Assembly (NCBI RefSeq): GCF_000424385.1
Contig: NZ_KE384179.1
Location: 1-64,000, forward strand
Length of the DNA: 64,000 bases
DNA from: Butyrivibrio sp. LC3010
GTDB lineage: Bacteria; Bacillota; Clostridia; Lachnospirales; Lachnospiraceae
Direction of reading: 5' to 3'
Both the position numbers and the translations under genes were made by a program. The notes beneath the pieces are model-generated. The model worked only from the letters and a program-made list of their open reading frames with translations, had not been told where the DNA came from and made no database searches. Shown here one piece after another: positions 16,954 through 26,120 of this stretch; within the stretch, counting starts at the first letter, position 1; the number at the start of each line of letters is the position of its first letter.

Positions 16954-17165
16954 ACTTATCCTCCTCGTTCTAGAAATTGCAAAAACATTTTGACGCTTTA
17001 AACTGTAAAAGTGTTCTTGTACTATAATATCGCAAACATAATATTTGGTCAATCGAAATAATGTAAATGCTTACAATATCAGCATAAGATTATTCATATT
17101 CATCACAGGAACAAATTTGCCGTCCTTTGTAAATCACATAGATAAGACTTAGAAAATGCATCAAA

Positions 17166-17204
17166 AAAGGAAAGGTAGTCACATAATATGATCACCTTTC
17201 CTTT
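17166..17204 (-). terminator. Bidirectional terminator after the AGCS symporter gene
   Basis: An 11-bp perfect stem (17166-17176 with 17194-17204) with a run of A on the left (17163-17168) and T-rich sequence on the right. On the minus strand the tail is TTTTTT. It lies 184 bp beyond the symporter stop. The remaining intergenic sequence from 16954 to 17387 is AT-rich and shows nothing else I can name. Confidence 0.75.
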
Positions 17205-17387
17205 CTTTGTTTTGGCTATGCCATCATATTTATCATTGTCAGTTTGCTTACAACTATATTTTCTATAAAATACCAAAACTGATGCGATTGCTTATATTAC
17301 TTTGGACACTAAATGTCACTATTATTATTTAATATATGGTGACCTGCTTCGTTATCATCAGTAGTCGATGCAGCTAAGAATTTAAGC

Positions 17388-18890
17388 TTAAGATATCTTT
17401 TCCTGAACTTCCCTTTCATGAATCTCCTGAATTTCATCATGAGCGGAAAGCATAGGCTTTATATCTTTTCCAAGTAGTTTTCTCTCAACATAGTTGTGTG
17501 TAATTTTCATAACTGTTCCGCTCAATGTGATGACACCGATAAGGTTCGGGATTGCCATCATTCCGTTGAAAGTATCTGAAAGATCCCATGCAAGAGTCAG
17601 ATCCATGGTAGCACCAACTACAACGAAAGCAACAAATATGATCTGGTAGAACTTTACGCTCTTTGTGCCAAAGAGATATTCAAAGCCCTTACTTCCATAC
17701 TGGCTCCATCCAAGTACGGTTGAGAATGCAAAACACAAAATAGCAACAGCAATAAAGCCTGCTCCGAATCTGCCAAATACTGATGAAAAAGCCTCAGCCA
17801 CAAGTGCTGTTGAAACCTGGTCTGATACAACTTTTCCTGTATTAAGATCAACAAGACCGCTTGATAAAATTGTGAACGCTGTAATAGTACAAACAATCAT
17901 TGTATCTGCAAAAACCTCGAAGATTCCCCACATACCCTGGATTACGGGCTCTCTTACATTAGAACTTGAGTGAACCATAACTGAGGAACCAAGTCCGGCT
18001 TCGTTGGAGAATACACCTCTTTTCATACCCCACTGAACTGCCATGGCAACGCCGCTTCCGACAATACCGCCGCCAACTGCACGAGCTCCGAAAGCTCCTT
18101 TGAATATTGAAACAAAAACTGCACCGAACTGTCCGATATTTGTCGCACAAACAATAAGCGCTCCAAGTACATATATTACTGCCATGAAAGGAACAAGCTT
18201 CTCAGTTACAGCTGCAATTCTCTTTAATCCTCCAACAATTACAAGACCTGCAAGCATCATAAGTATCACACCGGTAACGAGGCTGGGGATTCCAAAAACA
18301 GAATTCATGTTAACTGCTATGGAATTAATCTGTCCCATATTTCCTATACCAAATGAAGCAAATACGCAAAATACGCTGAAAAGAACTGCCAGAACACTGC
18401 CTACCTGACGGCATCCTTTTTTAGCACCAAGTCCATCCTTAAGATAGTACATAGCACCGCCGCACCACTCATTTTTCTCGTTTCTTCTTCTGTAGTAGAT
18501 ACCAAGGACATTCTCTGAAAAGTTAGTCATCATACCAAAGAATGCAACCACCCACATCCAGAAAATAGCTCCGGGACCGCCTGCTGCAATGGCTGCTGCA
18601 ACACCGGCAATATTTCCTGTTCCTATAGTAGCTGCGAGTGCCGTACAGAGACTCTGGAACTGTGAAATCTGGGTATCCTCTTTGCCTGTGTGAGCAGTTA
18701 CATGATCATCCTTGAAGATTCCGCCCACGGTGCTTTTAATCCAGTGTTTGAAATGTGATATCTGAAAAAATCTTGTCAGACAAGTCATCAGAATACCGCA
18801 TCCAACCAGCAGTATCAGCATGGGTAATCCCCACACGAAACCGTTCACAGCGTTATTGACGTTTTCCACAATTGATAAAAAGTTTTGCAT
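17388..18890 (-). CDS. Sodium:alanine/glycine symporter (AGCS family)
   Basis: A 500-residue transporter with about ten membrane helices. AGCS landmarks are seen in order: CTRFFQISHFKHW, then ALAATIGTGNIAGVAAAI, then GPGAIFWMWVVAFFGM, and GGAMYYLKDGLG, then GVFSNEAGLGSS near the middle. It imports alanine or glycine with sodium. The start is the ATG directly after AGGAGGAGAT at 18890. An in-frame ATG lies 28 codons upstream without a ribosome-binding site and would add a hydrophilic extension. A sigma-A-like promoter precedes it. No glycine riboswitch was found, although many relatives have one. Confidence 0.92.
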   Translation of the reverse strand: MQNFLSIVENVNNAVNGFVWGLPMLILLVGCGILMTCLTRFFQISHFKHWIKSTVGGIFKDDHVTAHTGKEDTQISQFQSLCTALAATIGTGNIAGVAAAIAAGGPGAIFWMWVVAFFGMMTNFSENVLGIYYRRRNEKNEWCGGAMYYLKDGLGAKKGCRQVGSVLAVLFSVFCVFASFGIGNMGQINSIAVNMNSVFGIPSLVTGVILMMLAGLVIVGGLKRIAAVTEKLVPFMAVIYVLGALIVCATNIGQFGAVFVSIFKGAFGARAVGGGIVGSGVAMAVQWGMKRGVFSNEAGLGSSVMVHSSSNVREPVIQGMWGIFEVFADTMIVCTITAFTILSSGLVDLNTGKVVSDQVSTALVAEAFSSVFGRFGAGFIAVAILCFAFSTVLGWSQYGSKGFEYLFGTKSVKFYQIIFVAFVVVGATMDLTLAWDLSDTFNGMMAIPNLIGVITLSGTVMKITHNYVERKLLGKDIKPMLSAHDEIQEIHEREVQEKIS

Positions 18891-18997
18891 ATCTCCTCCT
18901 AAATAAAGCACTGAATGTCGTAGAAAATTTGACGTAATTTCCTTTGGGTATGAATAAAGATGCTCCACTTTCATGGAACATCTTTGTTCTTTTTCAT

Positions 18998-19026
18998 AAT
19001 ATATCAAATTTTACACTTTAACGCAA
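18998..19026 (-). promoter_or_regulatory. Probable sigma-A promoter of the AGCS gene
   Basis: Minus-strand TTGCGT (19021-19026) and TATATT (18998-19003) are separated by exactly 17 bp, about 110 bp before the chosen start. A short hairpin follows in the leader (18958-18985 region), preceding the ribosome-binding site. Confidence 0.5.
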
Positions 19027-19200
19027 TACATTTGTAAAGCGAAAAAGAGTTTACGTGAGCAACACGATTCAAATAATCTGACAAAATCTACAATTAAAGG
19101 TATTTATCCCGAAGATGTTTGTATATATTATCTTCTTCCTTCAATGTTATAATTGTCCCGGATAGAAAAAATGGATTCTACCATTGATGGAGGAGAAAAT

Positions 19201-19917
19201 ATGGGAAAAATATTATGGGGAAAATGTCCAAAATGTCATGCGGCAGTCTACGCAGATAAAAATCAACAGATTATTAAATGTGAAGTTTGTGGTACCAACA
19301 TTCCAAATGCATCGGCTATTGACAAGAGCATGGAGGCAAAAAGTATCGCGTCAAATGCACTCACTTTTATTCTCGTAGCACTTGCATTTATCATCGGAAC
19401 AAGCGCATTTATGTTTGCAAGAATTCTTCATAATGTAAGGGTAAAAAGAGCGAATGAAACAGCAATAATTTCAGAAATCAAGACTGATGAATCAAGTGAC
19501 AATACTGATACAGCAAAAGATACTGGCAGAGAAGAAGTAGAACATCTGGGACCAGAATTTGACAGTGATGCTCACTACGTTTCTGATGACCAGTTAACTG
19601 ACCATGAGTGGCAGGCAATAGATGATGCAAAATTCTTTTTAGGAACAACCTTCTATTCTAAGTATGAGCTTATGTGCCAGCTTGCAGCAACCGCTGATCC
19701 TGAATATACACAGGATGAAGCACAGGTAGCAATTGAATATCTTGAGGCACACGATCTGGTTGACTGGAATCATGAATGCGCAGAAGCAGCTCAGCTCTAT
19801 CTTGATATTTATGATGGTTATACAAAGGATGAATTAAAATCAGCCCTCACCAATAAAATGTTGCGCTTTAGTGACGAACAGGCTGATTACGCACTTGCGA
19901 AGATGGGATATAAGTAA
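19201..19917 (+). CDS. Zinc-ribbon, single-TM protein with C-terminal Ltp (PF07553-like) repeats
   Basis: A 238-residue protein starting after GGAGGAGAAA; the ATG 48 nt upstream has no site. Residues 8-31 form a zinc ribbon (CPKCHAAVYA and CEVCGTN). One membrane helix covers about 51-75 (ALTFILVALAFIIGTSAFMF). A charged linker is followed by a C-terminal domain whose pattern YSKYELMCQL, DEAQVAIEYLEAHDLVDWN, AAQLYLDIYDGYTKDEL, FSDEQADYALAKMG is that of the Ltp or host-cell-surface-exposed lipoprotein repeat. In Streptococcus phage TP-J34 an Ltp protein blocks injection of superinfecting phage DNA. Here the lipoprotein signal is replaced by a zinc ribbon and TM helix. A role in phage exclusion is inference. 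Confidence 0.75.
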   Translation: MGKILWGKCPKCHAAVYADKNQQIIKCEVCGTNIPNASAIDKSMEAKSIASNALTFILVALAFIIGTSAFMFARILHNVRVKRANETAIISEIKTDESSDNTDTAKDTGREEVEHLGPEFDSDAHYVSDDQLTDHEWQAIDDAKFFLGTTFYSKYELMCQLAATADPEYTQDEAQVAIEYLEAHDLVDWNHECAEAAQLYLDIYDGYTKDELKSALTNKMLRFSDEQADYALAKMGYK

Positions 19918-19967
19918 ACCAAACTCGTTAAAATCTCTGCTTTAAAGAGCTGTGTTCTTCTAGATAC

Positions 19968-20903
19968 TCATAAAAGCTTCGGCGCTTTTGCTTTAATGCT
20001 TTCATCATAGAAAACGGCAGCGGGATTATCTATATGATAATCCGGTTTGCCGTTTTTAATTTGCAAAGTTACTATCGCGATTCCGCAATTTGGTAAAAGG
20101 CCTTCTCCCCAAAACTCCGCGAGGTTCCTTTCTCCACGAATGTGCATCAGCAGTGCCTTACTCAATGCCCCATGTACACTGATGAGAACTGAAGTATCCT
20201 GGTTCAAAGCCTGATTCATATCTTGATTCAAATTTCGATTCAAATCTCGCTTCAGATTTTGGTTCACCTCTTGATTCAGATATTCGTCCAAATTCCCTTC
20301 AGTCTCGCTATAATTTTCAAATACCATCGGCTCAATTACAGTAGTCAGGAATTCCTTTGCCCTCTCGCAAAGCTCGCTTAAAAGCTCAGGCGATTCAGAA
20401 TTGTTCTGAATAACAGATGGCAGATTATCCCTTCTCCAGCTCAGGACTGCTTCCTCATATTTATCGGGAGCAGTTTTAAAGAATCTAAATGGGGAGTTAT
20501 CGTCTGCGGTCATCTCCTCCACTTTTCCGCCATCCATAAAGCCAAAGCTCAGTTCTTTTAAGCGGTCATCGGTAATTATTTCAATTTGAGGGCTATCCTC
20601 AGCTATACTTTGCCTATCTTCATCTGTAATATTTTCTTTCTGACTATAAATTATTCTGTCCCTATTATAATCATCGTCGGTAATATCTCCCTGCTGCCCA
20701 AGCACGATCCTTGCAGTCTCCACAGAGCGCTTAAGCGGACTGGAATAGACCTTGTCAAAAGTAATTCCCTTTTTCCTAAGTCCTTCTCCGGTCGCTTTAG
20801 CCATAAGCCTTCCAAAATCATCCAGAGGAATATCTGTCTGCCCCTGTATTAAATGCCTGTTATTCCATTCAGTTGTTCCATGACGAAGTATATATAATTT
20901 CAC
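19968..20903 (-). CDS. Histidine phosphatase (phosphoglycerate-mutase-like) with Asn/Gln-rich insertion
   Basis: A 311-residue member of the histidine phosphatase superfamily. The RHG motif is ILRHGTTEWN with His8; SSPLKRSVETA and LKELSFGFMDG follow in the expected order, and the second catalytic His is in LISVHGALSKALL. The start is GTG after AAGGAAAG. It is about 100 residues longer than simple family members. One extra segment (YNRDRIIYSQKEN region) and a second (residues ~208-236) made of NQ/NL repeats lie before the last motif. Phosphatase activity is likely; the substrate is unknown. It follows the helicase gene after a tandem repeat. Confidence 0.8.
   Translation of the reverse strand: MKLYILRHGTTEWNNRHLIQGQTDIPLDDFGRLMAKATGEGLRKKGITFDKVYSSPLKRSVETARIVLGQQGDITDDDYNRDRIIYSQKENITDEDRQSIAEDSPQIEIITDDRLKELSFGFMDGGKVEEMTADDNSPFRFFKTAPDKYEEAVLSWRRDNLPSVIQNNSESPELLSELCERAKEFLTTVIEPMVFENYSETEGNLDEYLNQEVNQNLKRDLNRNLNQDMNQALNQDTSVLISVHGALSKALLMHIRGERNLAEFWGEGLLPNCGIAIVTLQIKNGKPDYHIDNPAAVFYDESIKAKAPKLL
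20200..20283. repeat. Seven degenerate 12-bp tandem repeats inside the phosphatase gene
   Basis: Units of 12 bp with consensus GATTCAAATCTT-like sequence repeat seven times and encode four-residue blocks of the form L-N-Q-D/E. They interrupt the fold just before the catalytic SVHG motif. The units have diverged, so the expansion is not very recent. Confidence 0.75.
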
Positions 20904-20925
20904 TGTATTACTTTCCTTAAAAATT

Positions 20926-21034
20926 GCTCAAAACAATATAATGATTTTCATTTTGTCTAAGCTCAAGACAATATGTAATGGCCTTCATTTTGCCTAAGCT
21001 CAAGACAATATATAATGGCCTTCATTTTGCCTAA
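20926..21034. repeat. Three tandem copies of a ~37-bp repeat between helicase and phosphatase genes
   Basis: Units at 20926-20960 (35 bp, diverged), 20961-20997 and 20998-21034 (both 37 bp, one difference). Each begins GCTCAA, which is also the sequence at the helicase stop codon (21035-21040), so the array probably arose by slippage from the gene end. Confidence 0.85.
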
Positions 21035-21036
21035 GC

Positions 21037-23193
21037 TCAAAGCTTCTCCAATTTTATTTTAAATGCTATCTGTCTTGGCGTTTCCATCTCGTCAAACTGT
21101 ACCAGATAACAATTATCTGCCGCATTGATCTCAAGGATTGTTCCCTCTCCCAGAATGGCATGCCTTATGCGCTGTCCGGGCTCAAGAAGATTTAGCTTTT
21201 CAGCTCCCTTTAAATGTCTTGAATCATTATCAATATATTTTCTTACGGCACTCATCATCGATTCATCCGGTTTTTCCGTAAATTCCAAAAGATTTTGATC
21301 TATATCCAAAATAAATCGCGAAGGATATCTCGGTATTCCCTCAAAGTTCATGCCACCTGCTTCAGTTATAAAAAGTCGCTTTTTAGCTCTGGTCATTGCA
21401 ACAAAAGCAAGCCTTCTCTCCTCTTCCATTCCCTCAAGGGTATGAATTTTTCTTGAAGGGAATATTCCCTCATTCATGCCGCACAAAAACACATATGGAA
21501 ACTCCAGTCCTTTCGCTGCATGAACTGTCATGAGTCTTATCTTATCATCATTTCCTGCATCTGAATCCGCATTTGTAAAAAGTGCGATATGCCTAAGGTA
21601 ATCTTCAAGTCCCACCTCTTCTCCACAGGTGGTCTCATACTCAAATACAGACTGCTTCAATTCTGCAAGATTATCAAGCCGCTCCTGAGCACCCTCGGTC
21701 CTTAGCATCTCCTCGTATCCGCTCTCGTTCAGAATCTTTGATAGAACCTCGGAAACAGGAAGCCCCTCATAGCTTTCTGAAAATCTGTCGATCAGATCAA
21801 TGAATTTCTTAGCCTTGGTTCCCTTCATTATCTCATGATCAAGATTGTCATTTAGTGCTTTATACAAACTGCAGGAATTGTCAGCAGCATACTGCTCCAG
21901 AAAGCTCATACGCCTTTTTCCAAGATTTCTCTTAGGAACATTTGCAATCCTTCTAAATGAAATGTCATCACGGTACACAATCATTCGCAAGTAACAGAGC
22001 GCGTCCTTTATCTCCATCCTTCCAAAGAACTGCACACCCGAATAAATGGTGTATGGAATCTTTTCCTTTAAAAGTCCCTCTTCAATAGTCCTGGTTACAT
22101 AATGCGCCCTGTAAAGAATCGTGATATCACGGTAAGGAATCCCCAATCCCTTTAAAGCAAGTATCTCTCCTGTTATCCAGTCCGCTTCATCTGCAGTATT
22201 TGGCGCAAGGTGACACAAAACACTCTCTCCGTCAGGGAGTGTCGCCGAGAGTTCCTTTTTTATCCTCTGCTTATTTGTATCTATCAATGAATTGACAGCC
22301 CTCAAAATCTGAGGTGTAGAACGATAGTTGTCATTCATCATTATGGTCTTTACATCAGGAAAATTCTTATCAAAGTCCAGGAGGTATTTGACGTTAGCAC
22401 CTCTCCAGGTATAGATGGTCTGATCAGGATCTCCCACTATGAAAAGATTCTTGTGATAACCTGCAAGCACTTCCATTAGCTCATACTGAAGGCTGTCAAT
22501 ATCCTGAAACTCGTCTATCATTATGTATTCAAGCCTCTTTTGCCACTTGAGCTTAATGTCCTCATTCTGGCTGAAAATATAGAGACTGAATTTGATCAGA
22601 TCATTATAATCAAGCCCAAAGCACTTTTTCTCCTGATATAGATATCCATAAAACAATATGTCCTGTACATCTGTTGCCTTATCATATTTTTCCTTAAGAG
22701 TATCAAGGGACATCGTAATCATATCAAGATAATACTCGGGTTCTGAAAAAATCTTCCTGATTTCAAACATGTCTCGTGCCTTACTAAAAGTCATGTCACG
22801 AAGAGACAGCCCTCTCTCCTCATAAATGATTTTGAGCATGTCATCTATATCTGAATTATCCAGCACCAGAAAGTTCTTAGGATAAGAAACCGCATGAGAA
22901 TCCTCCTGAAGAACGGATACACAAAAACCGTGGAAAGTATTGATATATCCTGTATCATTGTCACCTGTAAGTCTATGGATTCGCTGCCTCATCTCGTTGG
23001 CTGATTTATTGGTAAAAGTTACACACAGGATATGGCCCGGCATTATCCCCAGACCATTAACAAGATAAGCAAATCGGTGAGATAAAGCTCTTGTCTTACC
23101 GCTTCCTGCTCCCGCTATGACGCGCACATAACCTTCTGTAGTGGTGACCGCCTCCAGCTGCGCTTTATTTAACCCTTCCAAAATCTCCTGCAT
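21037..23193 (-). CDS. PcrA/UvrD-type superfamily 1 DNA helicase
   Basis: A 718-residue SF1A helicase. Motifs in order: Q-motif LNKAQLEAV, Walker A AGAGSGKTRA near 25-33, motif Ia VTFTNKSANEM, motif II MIDEFQDIDSLQ, motif III GDPDQTIYTWRGA, motif IV YRSTPQILRAV, motif V VHAAKGLEFPYV, motif VI EERRLAFVAMTRA. The C-terminal 60 residues (GQRIRHAILGEGTI) are the Tudor-like domain that in PcrA binds RNA polymerase. It unwinds DNA in repair and clears replication conflicts. I chose the ATG with AGAGG before it at 23193 over one 21 nt upstream. The protein is somewhat shorter than typical PcrA and may be a paralogue. Confidence 0.9.
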   Translation of the reverse strand: MQEILEGLNKAQLEAVTTTEGYVRVIAGAGSGKTRALSHRFAYLVNGLGIMPGHILCVTFTNKSANEMRQRIHRLTGDNDTGYINTFHGFCVSVLQEDSHAVSYPKNFLVLDNSDIDDMLKIIYEERGLSLRDMTFSKARDMFEIRKIFSEPEYYLDMITMSLDTLKEKYDKATDVQDILFYGYLYQEKKCFGLDYNDLIKFSLYIFSQNEDIKLKWQKRLEYIMIDEFQDIDSLQYELMEVLAGYHKNLFIVGDPDQTIYTWRGANVKYLLDFDKNFPDVKTIMMNDNYRSTPQILRAVNSLIDTNKQRIKKELSATLPDGESVLCHLAPNTADEADWITGEILALKGLGIPYRDITILYRAHYVTRTIEEGLLKEKIPYTIYSGVQFFGRMEIKDALCYLRMIVYRDDISFRRIANVPKRNLGKRRMSFLEQYAADNSCSLYKALNDNLDHEIMKGTKAKKFIDLIDRFSESYEGLPVSEVLSKILNESGYEEMLRTEGAQERLDNLAELKQSVFEYETTCGEEVGLEDYLRHIALFTNADSDAGNDDKIRLMTVHAAKGLEFPYVFLCGMNEGIFPSRKIHTLEGMEEERRLAFVAMTRAKKRLFITEAGGMNFEGIPRYPSRFILDIDQNLLEFTEKPDESMMSAVRKYIDNDSRHLKGAEKLNLLEPGQRIRHAILGEGTILEINAADNCYLVQFDEMETPRQIAFKIKLEKL

Positions 23194-23384
23194 AATACCT
23201 CTTTTACACTGCAAATTGAATTAGCTTAATGATTTGAACTTCACTAAGTACTTTTACTCAGACCAAACTTTTCTTTGCTCTTCATTGTACCAAACAAGCG
23301 TTCTTATTACAATATGAACTAACTTTTCCTACTTAATGTAACCCAACTTCCAGTATACAAAAGAAACATCCTAATAAAATAAAA

Positions 23385-23422
23385 ACGACAGCTTCAGGTT
23401 TTTTTCACCATAAAGCTGTCGT
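23385..23422 (-). terminator. Intrinsic terminator of the CotH operon
   Basis: A perfect 10-bp stem (23413-23422 with 23385-23394) with the minus-strand tail TTTTTATTTTATT. It lies 40 bp after the CotH stop and closes the VTC-DUF4956-CotH operon. The gap from 23194 to 23464 otherwise contains only the helicase leader. Confidence 0.9.
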
Positions 23423-23464
23423 AATCAGAGCAATATAAACGGCCTGCTTACGCGATTACCAATT

Positions 23465-25309
23465 CTAATGTTCACTGTCCCTTCGCGAATGGAAATGATC
23501 ATCACCACCTCCCCCGCCGTTTGCCATAACGCCCATGTCAGAAATTGTTATGGTAGAAGCATCTACAAGGCTTGATGAATCAGCCTCCTGTCCTGAATCC
23601 GTTGATGGTATTGTGCCATCAAGCTGTCCTATAATACTCTCACATCTTAGCGGCACAAACTCATTTAATGACTGAACAGCTTTTTCAAATTCTTCAGTTG
23701 TACAGAACTTTGTTGGGTCACGGTCCACATACTCTGAGATCATTTCATAGGTACTGTTTATGAGCTCATTCAGATATCCACTTGTATAGAACTGCTCAAT
23801 AAATGACTGAAAATATTCATGGTATTTTGAAGTATATTCATCAGTAGATGTAATCCACGAAAACATAGGTCTGTCAGTATCATCTTCAGATATAGACAAA
23901 GGTGTATCGATTGGATCATTGACTATACTTGTTGCATCATTTCCATTAAAAGTTCCAAAGGCAAGATTATAATCCCATGGGATAAAGGTCATAAGACCAT
24001 CTTCCTCATAAAGATAGAAATTATGTATCATGCTGCCGGTGTAGCTGTCACCATTTACTACAAAATTGTGTACCACCATATATCGCATAAGAGCATCAGT
24101 ATCTACTGCACTTTCGATGGCTTCTGTGTCAGAATTGGCGATGCCTTCACTTAATGATTTGATTGAATTGACAAGTCGCTTTTTATCGGACTTTGTGATA
24201 TCCGTCTTGGCGCTGTCAAAAATTGCCGAGTAACTGTCTGTATCATCATCTATGTATTTTATCTTGGAGTCATCGCTTCCCATTCCGCCGCCGGGACCTC
24301 CACCTGGTCCACCGGATTTGTCTCCACCTGGTCCACCTTGCATTTCTCCGGGACCACCTGGCATTCCCTCACTAAAGTCACCGCTGGATTTTTTGCCTTC
24401 ATCTGATGTATTCCTTTCGCTGTTATCTGAGGTATTCTTTTCGGTACCATCATTGTTTTCGCCTGATGTATTCCTTTCGCTGTTATCTGAGGTATTCTTT
24501 TCGGTACCATCATTGTTTTCGCCTGATGTATTCCTTTCGCTGTTATCTGAGGTATTCTTTTCGGTACCATCATTGTTTTCGCCTGCTTTCTCCTCAGAAT
24601 TTTCTTTAAACGGATTTTCCATTCCAAGCTTGTCGAAATCCACATTTTTCATGTCAAAATCGCCACCGTTTCCACGGCCGCCACCCATTGACATTGTGTC
24701 CGGCTTATAGAGTTCTCCGTAACTTGTTCCATAATTCCGCTCAAGGAAAGAATCCTCAACAGCTTCAACTGCAAGGTATAATCCCCATTCCTCTCCGTTT
24801 ACCGTTATATAACAATAGCTAACAAGTGGGGAACTCACACCAAATTCATACATAAGCTTATAGGTTATGTAATCTTTCATCATGGTGTAGTCCTGAATCA
24901 GGTTGTTTAAGCAAAGTTTATCCAAGCCATAATAGTTTCCTGTGGACTCATAGCAGTCGAATTCAATTTTAAAGCTATATCTGTCGCTATCAAGCTGGGA
25001 TACCGTCGTAAGTGAGGTGTTTCCTTTACAGCGAAGACCTACATTTTTAATTGTTTCACCATCGATTGTCACATCAGCATTGGTATATTCCTCAGACAGA
25101 GCATTCTCTAAAAAACTGTCAAAATCATCTATTTCAATATCTATTGTATGAACATAACTGTCATCAAAGATTTTATTCTCATATCCAAAGGATACAGAAT
25201 CATCTGCTGTGATTCCAAATGCTCTTCCATTCATGAAAAGTACAGTAACCAGAACGGCGATGACAGTTATGATAACGCATATCCTATTTATGTTTTTACT
25301 ACTCGACAT
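23465..25309 (-). CDS. CotH-family secreted protein kinase-like protein
   Basis: A 614-residue protein with an N-terminal signal anchor (residues ~8-28, ICVIITVIAVLVTVLF). CotH landmarks follow: VGLRCKGNTSL, then DKLCLNNLIQDYTMMKDYI, YGELYKPD, and after the linker MTFIPWDYNLAFGTF. The family's kinase domain phosphorylates spore-coat proteins in Bacillus; bacterial relatives outside sporulation are mostly unassigned. Between the two halves lies a 150-residue low-complexity insert with three identical 20-residue repeats and a Gly/Pro/Met-rich stretch. The start is the ATG after AGAGGAAAA. It is the last gene of the VTC-DUF4956-CotH operon, a combination seen in many Firmicutes. Confidence 0.9.
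   Translation of the reverse strand: MSSSKNINRICVIITVIAVLVTVLFMNGRAFGITADDSVSFGYENKIFDDSYVHTIDIEIDDFDSFLENALSEEYTNADVTIDGETIKNVGLRCKGNTSLTTVSQLDSDRYSFKIEFDCYESTGNYYGLDKLCLNNLIQDYTMMKDYITYKLMYEFGVSSPLVSYCYITVNGEEWGLYLAVEAVEDSFLERNYGTSYGELYKPDTMSMGGGRGNGGDFDMKNVDFDKLGMENPFKENSEEKAGENNDGTEKNTSDNSERNTSGENNDGTEKNTSDNSERNTSGENNDGTEKNTSDNSERNTSDEGKKSSGDFSEGMPGGPGEMQGGPGGDKSGGPGGGPGGGMGSDDSKIKYIDDDTDSYSAIFDSAKTDITKSDKKRLVNSIKSLSEGIANSDTEAIESAVDTDALMRYMVVHNFVVNGDSYTGSMIHNFYLYEEDGLMTFIPWDYNLAFGTFNGNDATSIVNDPIDTPLSISEDDTDRPMFSWITSTDEYTSKYHEYFQSFIEQFYTSGYLNELINSTYEMISEYVDRDPTKFCTTEEFEKAVQSLNEFVPLRCESIIGQLDGTIPSTDSGQEADSSSLVDASTITISDMGVMANGGGGGDDHFHSRRDSEH
24403..24585. repeat. Three identical 60-bp tandem repeats inside the CotH gene
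   Basis: Three consecutive 60-bp units are identical base for base and in frame, each encoding 20 residues rich in Asn, Thr, Ser, Glu (core GTEKNTSDNSERNTS). Perfect identity, even at silent positions, means recent expansion, so copy number probably varies between strains. Confidence 0.95.
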
Positions 25310-25408
25310 ATGTTTTCCTCTTAAGCCCAAGCGAATTCCGCTTAGCGGATTCCTGAGACCTGTCCGATGTTTTCAAAATTGGTTTTGTACCAGTGTATTT
25401 CCACCAGC

Positions 25409-26080
25409 TTAACCCATGTATTCTCCGTTGTAGCTTACAAGAACTGCACTGTTTACACCATCCATATCGGCTACTTCATTTACAAAATCGGTGTTATCTT
25501 CCTTTAATCTCACCTCAATATTAAGTTCAAGATTTCCTTTTTGTGCACTCTTACTCTTTACGACGAATTTCTGCACTCTGGACTTTAAGTATTCAGAGAC
25601 CTTAACCTCTGCATCATGACCAGTGCAGCTAACTACTACAATATATGGAGCAAGATAAGCTTTTTTATTCACAAAAATAAGAAGAATGATTCCTATTATT
25701 ACACTTCCAAAAACTGCCAGTGGTATCAGCCCTGCTGCCAAAACTATTCCAACTGCTATTGACCAGAATAAAAATGCAATGTCCAAAGGCTCCTTTATCG
25801 CTGCTCTGAAACGAACAATAGAAAGAGCACCGACCATACCAAGTGAAAGAACTACGTTACTTGTAACTGCCAGAATAACCAGCGTTGTGATCATGCAAAG
25901 CGCTACCAGTGTCACCCCAAAGCTTGAGGAATACATAACTCCCTGATAGGTCTTTTTATAAACAAGAAAAATGAACATTCCTATAGCAAACGCCAGTGTA
26001 AGTGCCAAAACCATATCTAAGATACTTATACTGCTTACATTCTCTAAAAAGCTTGATTTAAATATATCTTTAAAAGTCAT
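25409..26080 (-). CDS. DUF4956 membrane protein
   Basis: A 223-residue protein with three to four membrane helices in the first 140 residues (MVLALTLAFAIGMFIFLVY; TLVALCMITTLVILAV; IAFLFWSIAVGIVLAAGLIP; FGSVIIGIILLIFV). The family motif LGMVGALSIVRFRAAIKEP is present. The C-terminal 80 residues form a soluble alpha/beta domain. DUF4956 proteins are nearly always encoded with a VTC-domain polyphosphate polymerase and often with CotH, as here. Function is unknown, but a membrane partner for polymer synthesis or export is plausible. Start ATG after AAAAGGAGAT, 40 nt after the VTC gene. Confidence 0.9.
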   Translation of the reverse strand: MTFKDIFKSSFLENVSSISILDMVLALTLAFAIGMFIFLVYKKTYQGVMYSSSFGVTLVALCMITTLVILAVTSNVVLSLGMVGALSIVRFRAAIKEPLDIAFLFWSIAVGIVLAAGLIPLAVFGSVIIGIILLIFVNKKAYLAPYIVVVSCTGHDAEVKVSEYLKSRVQKFVVKSKSAQKGNLELNIEVRLKEDNTDFVNEVADMDGVNSAVLVSYNGEYMG

Positions 26081-26120
26081 TTCTTTATCTCCTTTTGAAT
26101 TGAATATTTGTTATAAATTA

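Noticed and set aside
18891-19200. Glycine riboswitch before the AGCS symporter
   Set aside because: The conserved GGAGAG and tandem aptamer core are missing; only a promoter and a short hairpin are present.
24252-24710. Pro/Ser/Leu-rich plus-strand frame of 152 codons
   Set aside because: It is the antisense of the low-complexity CotH linker and is open only because of that repeat.
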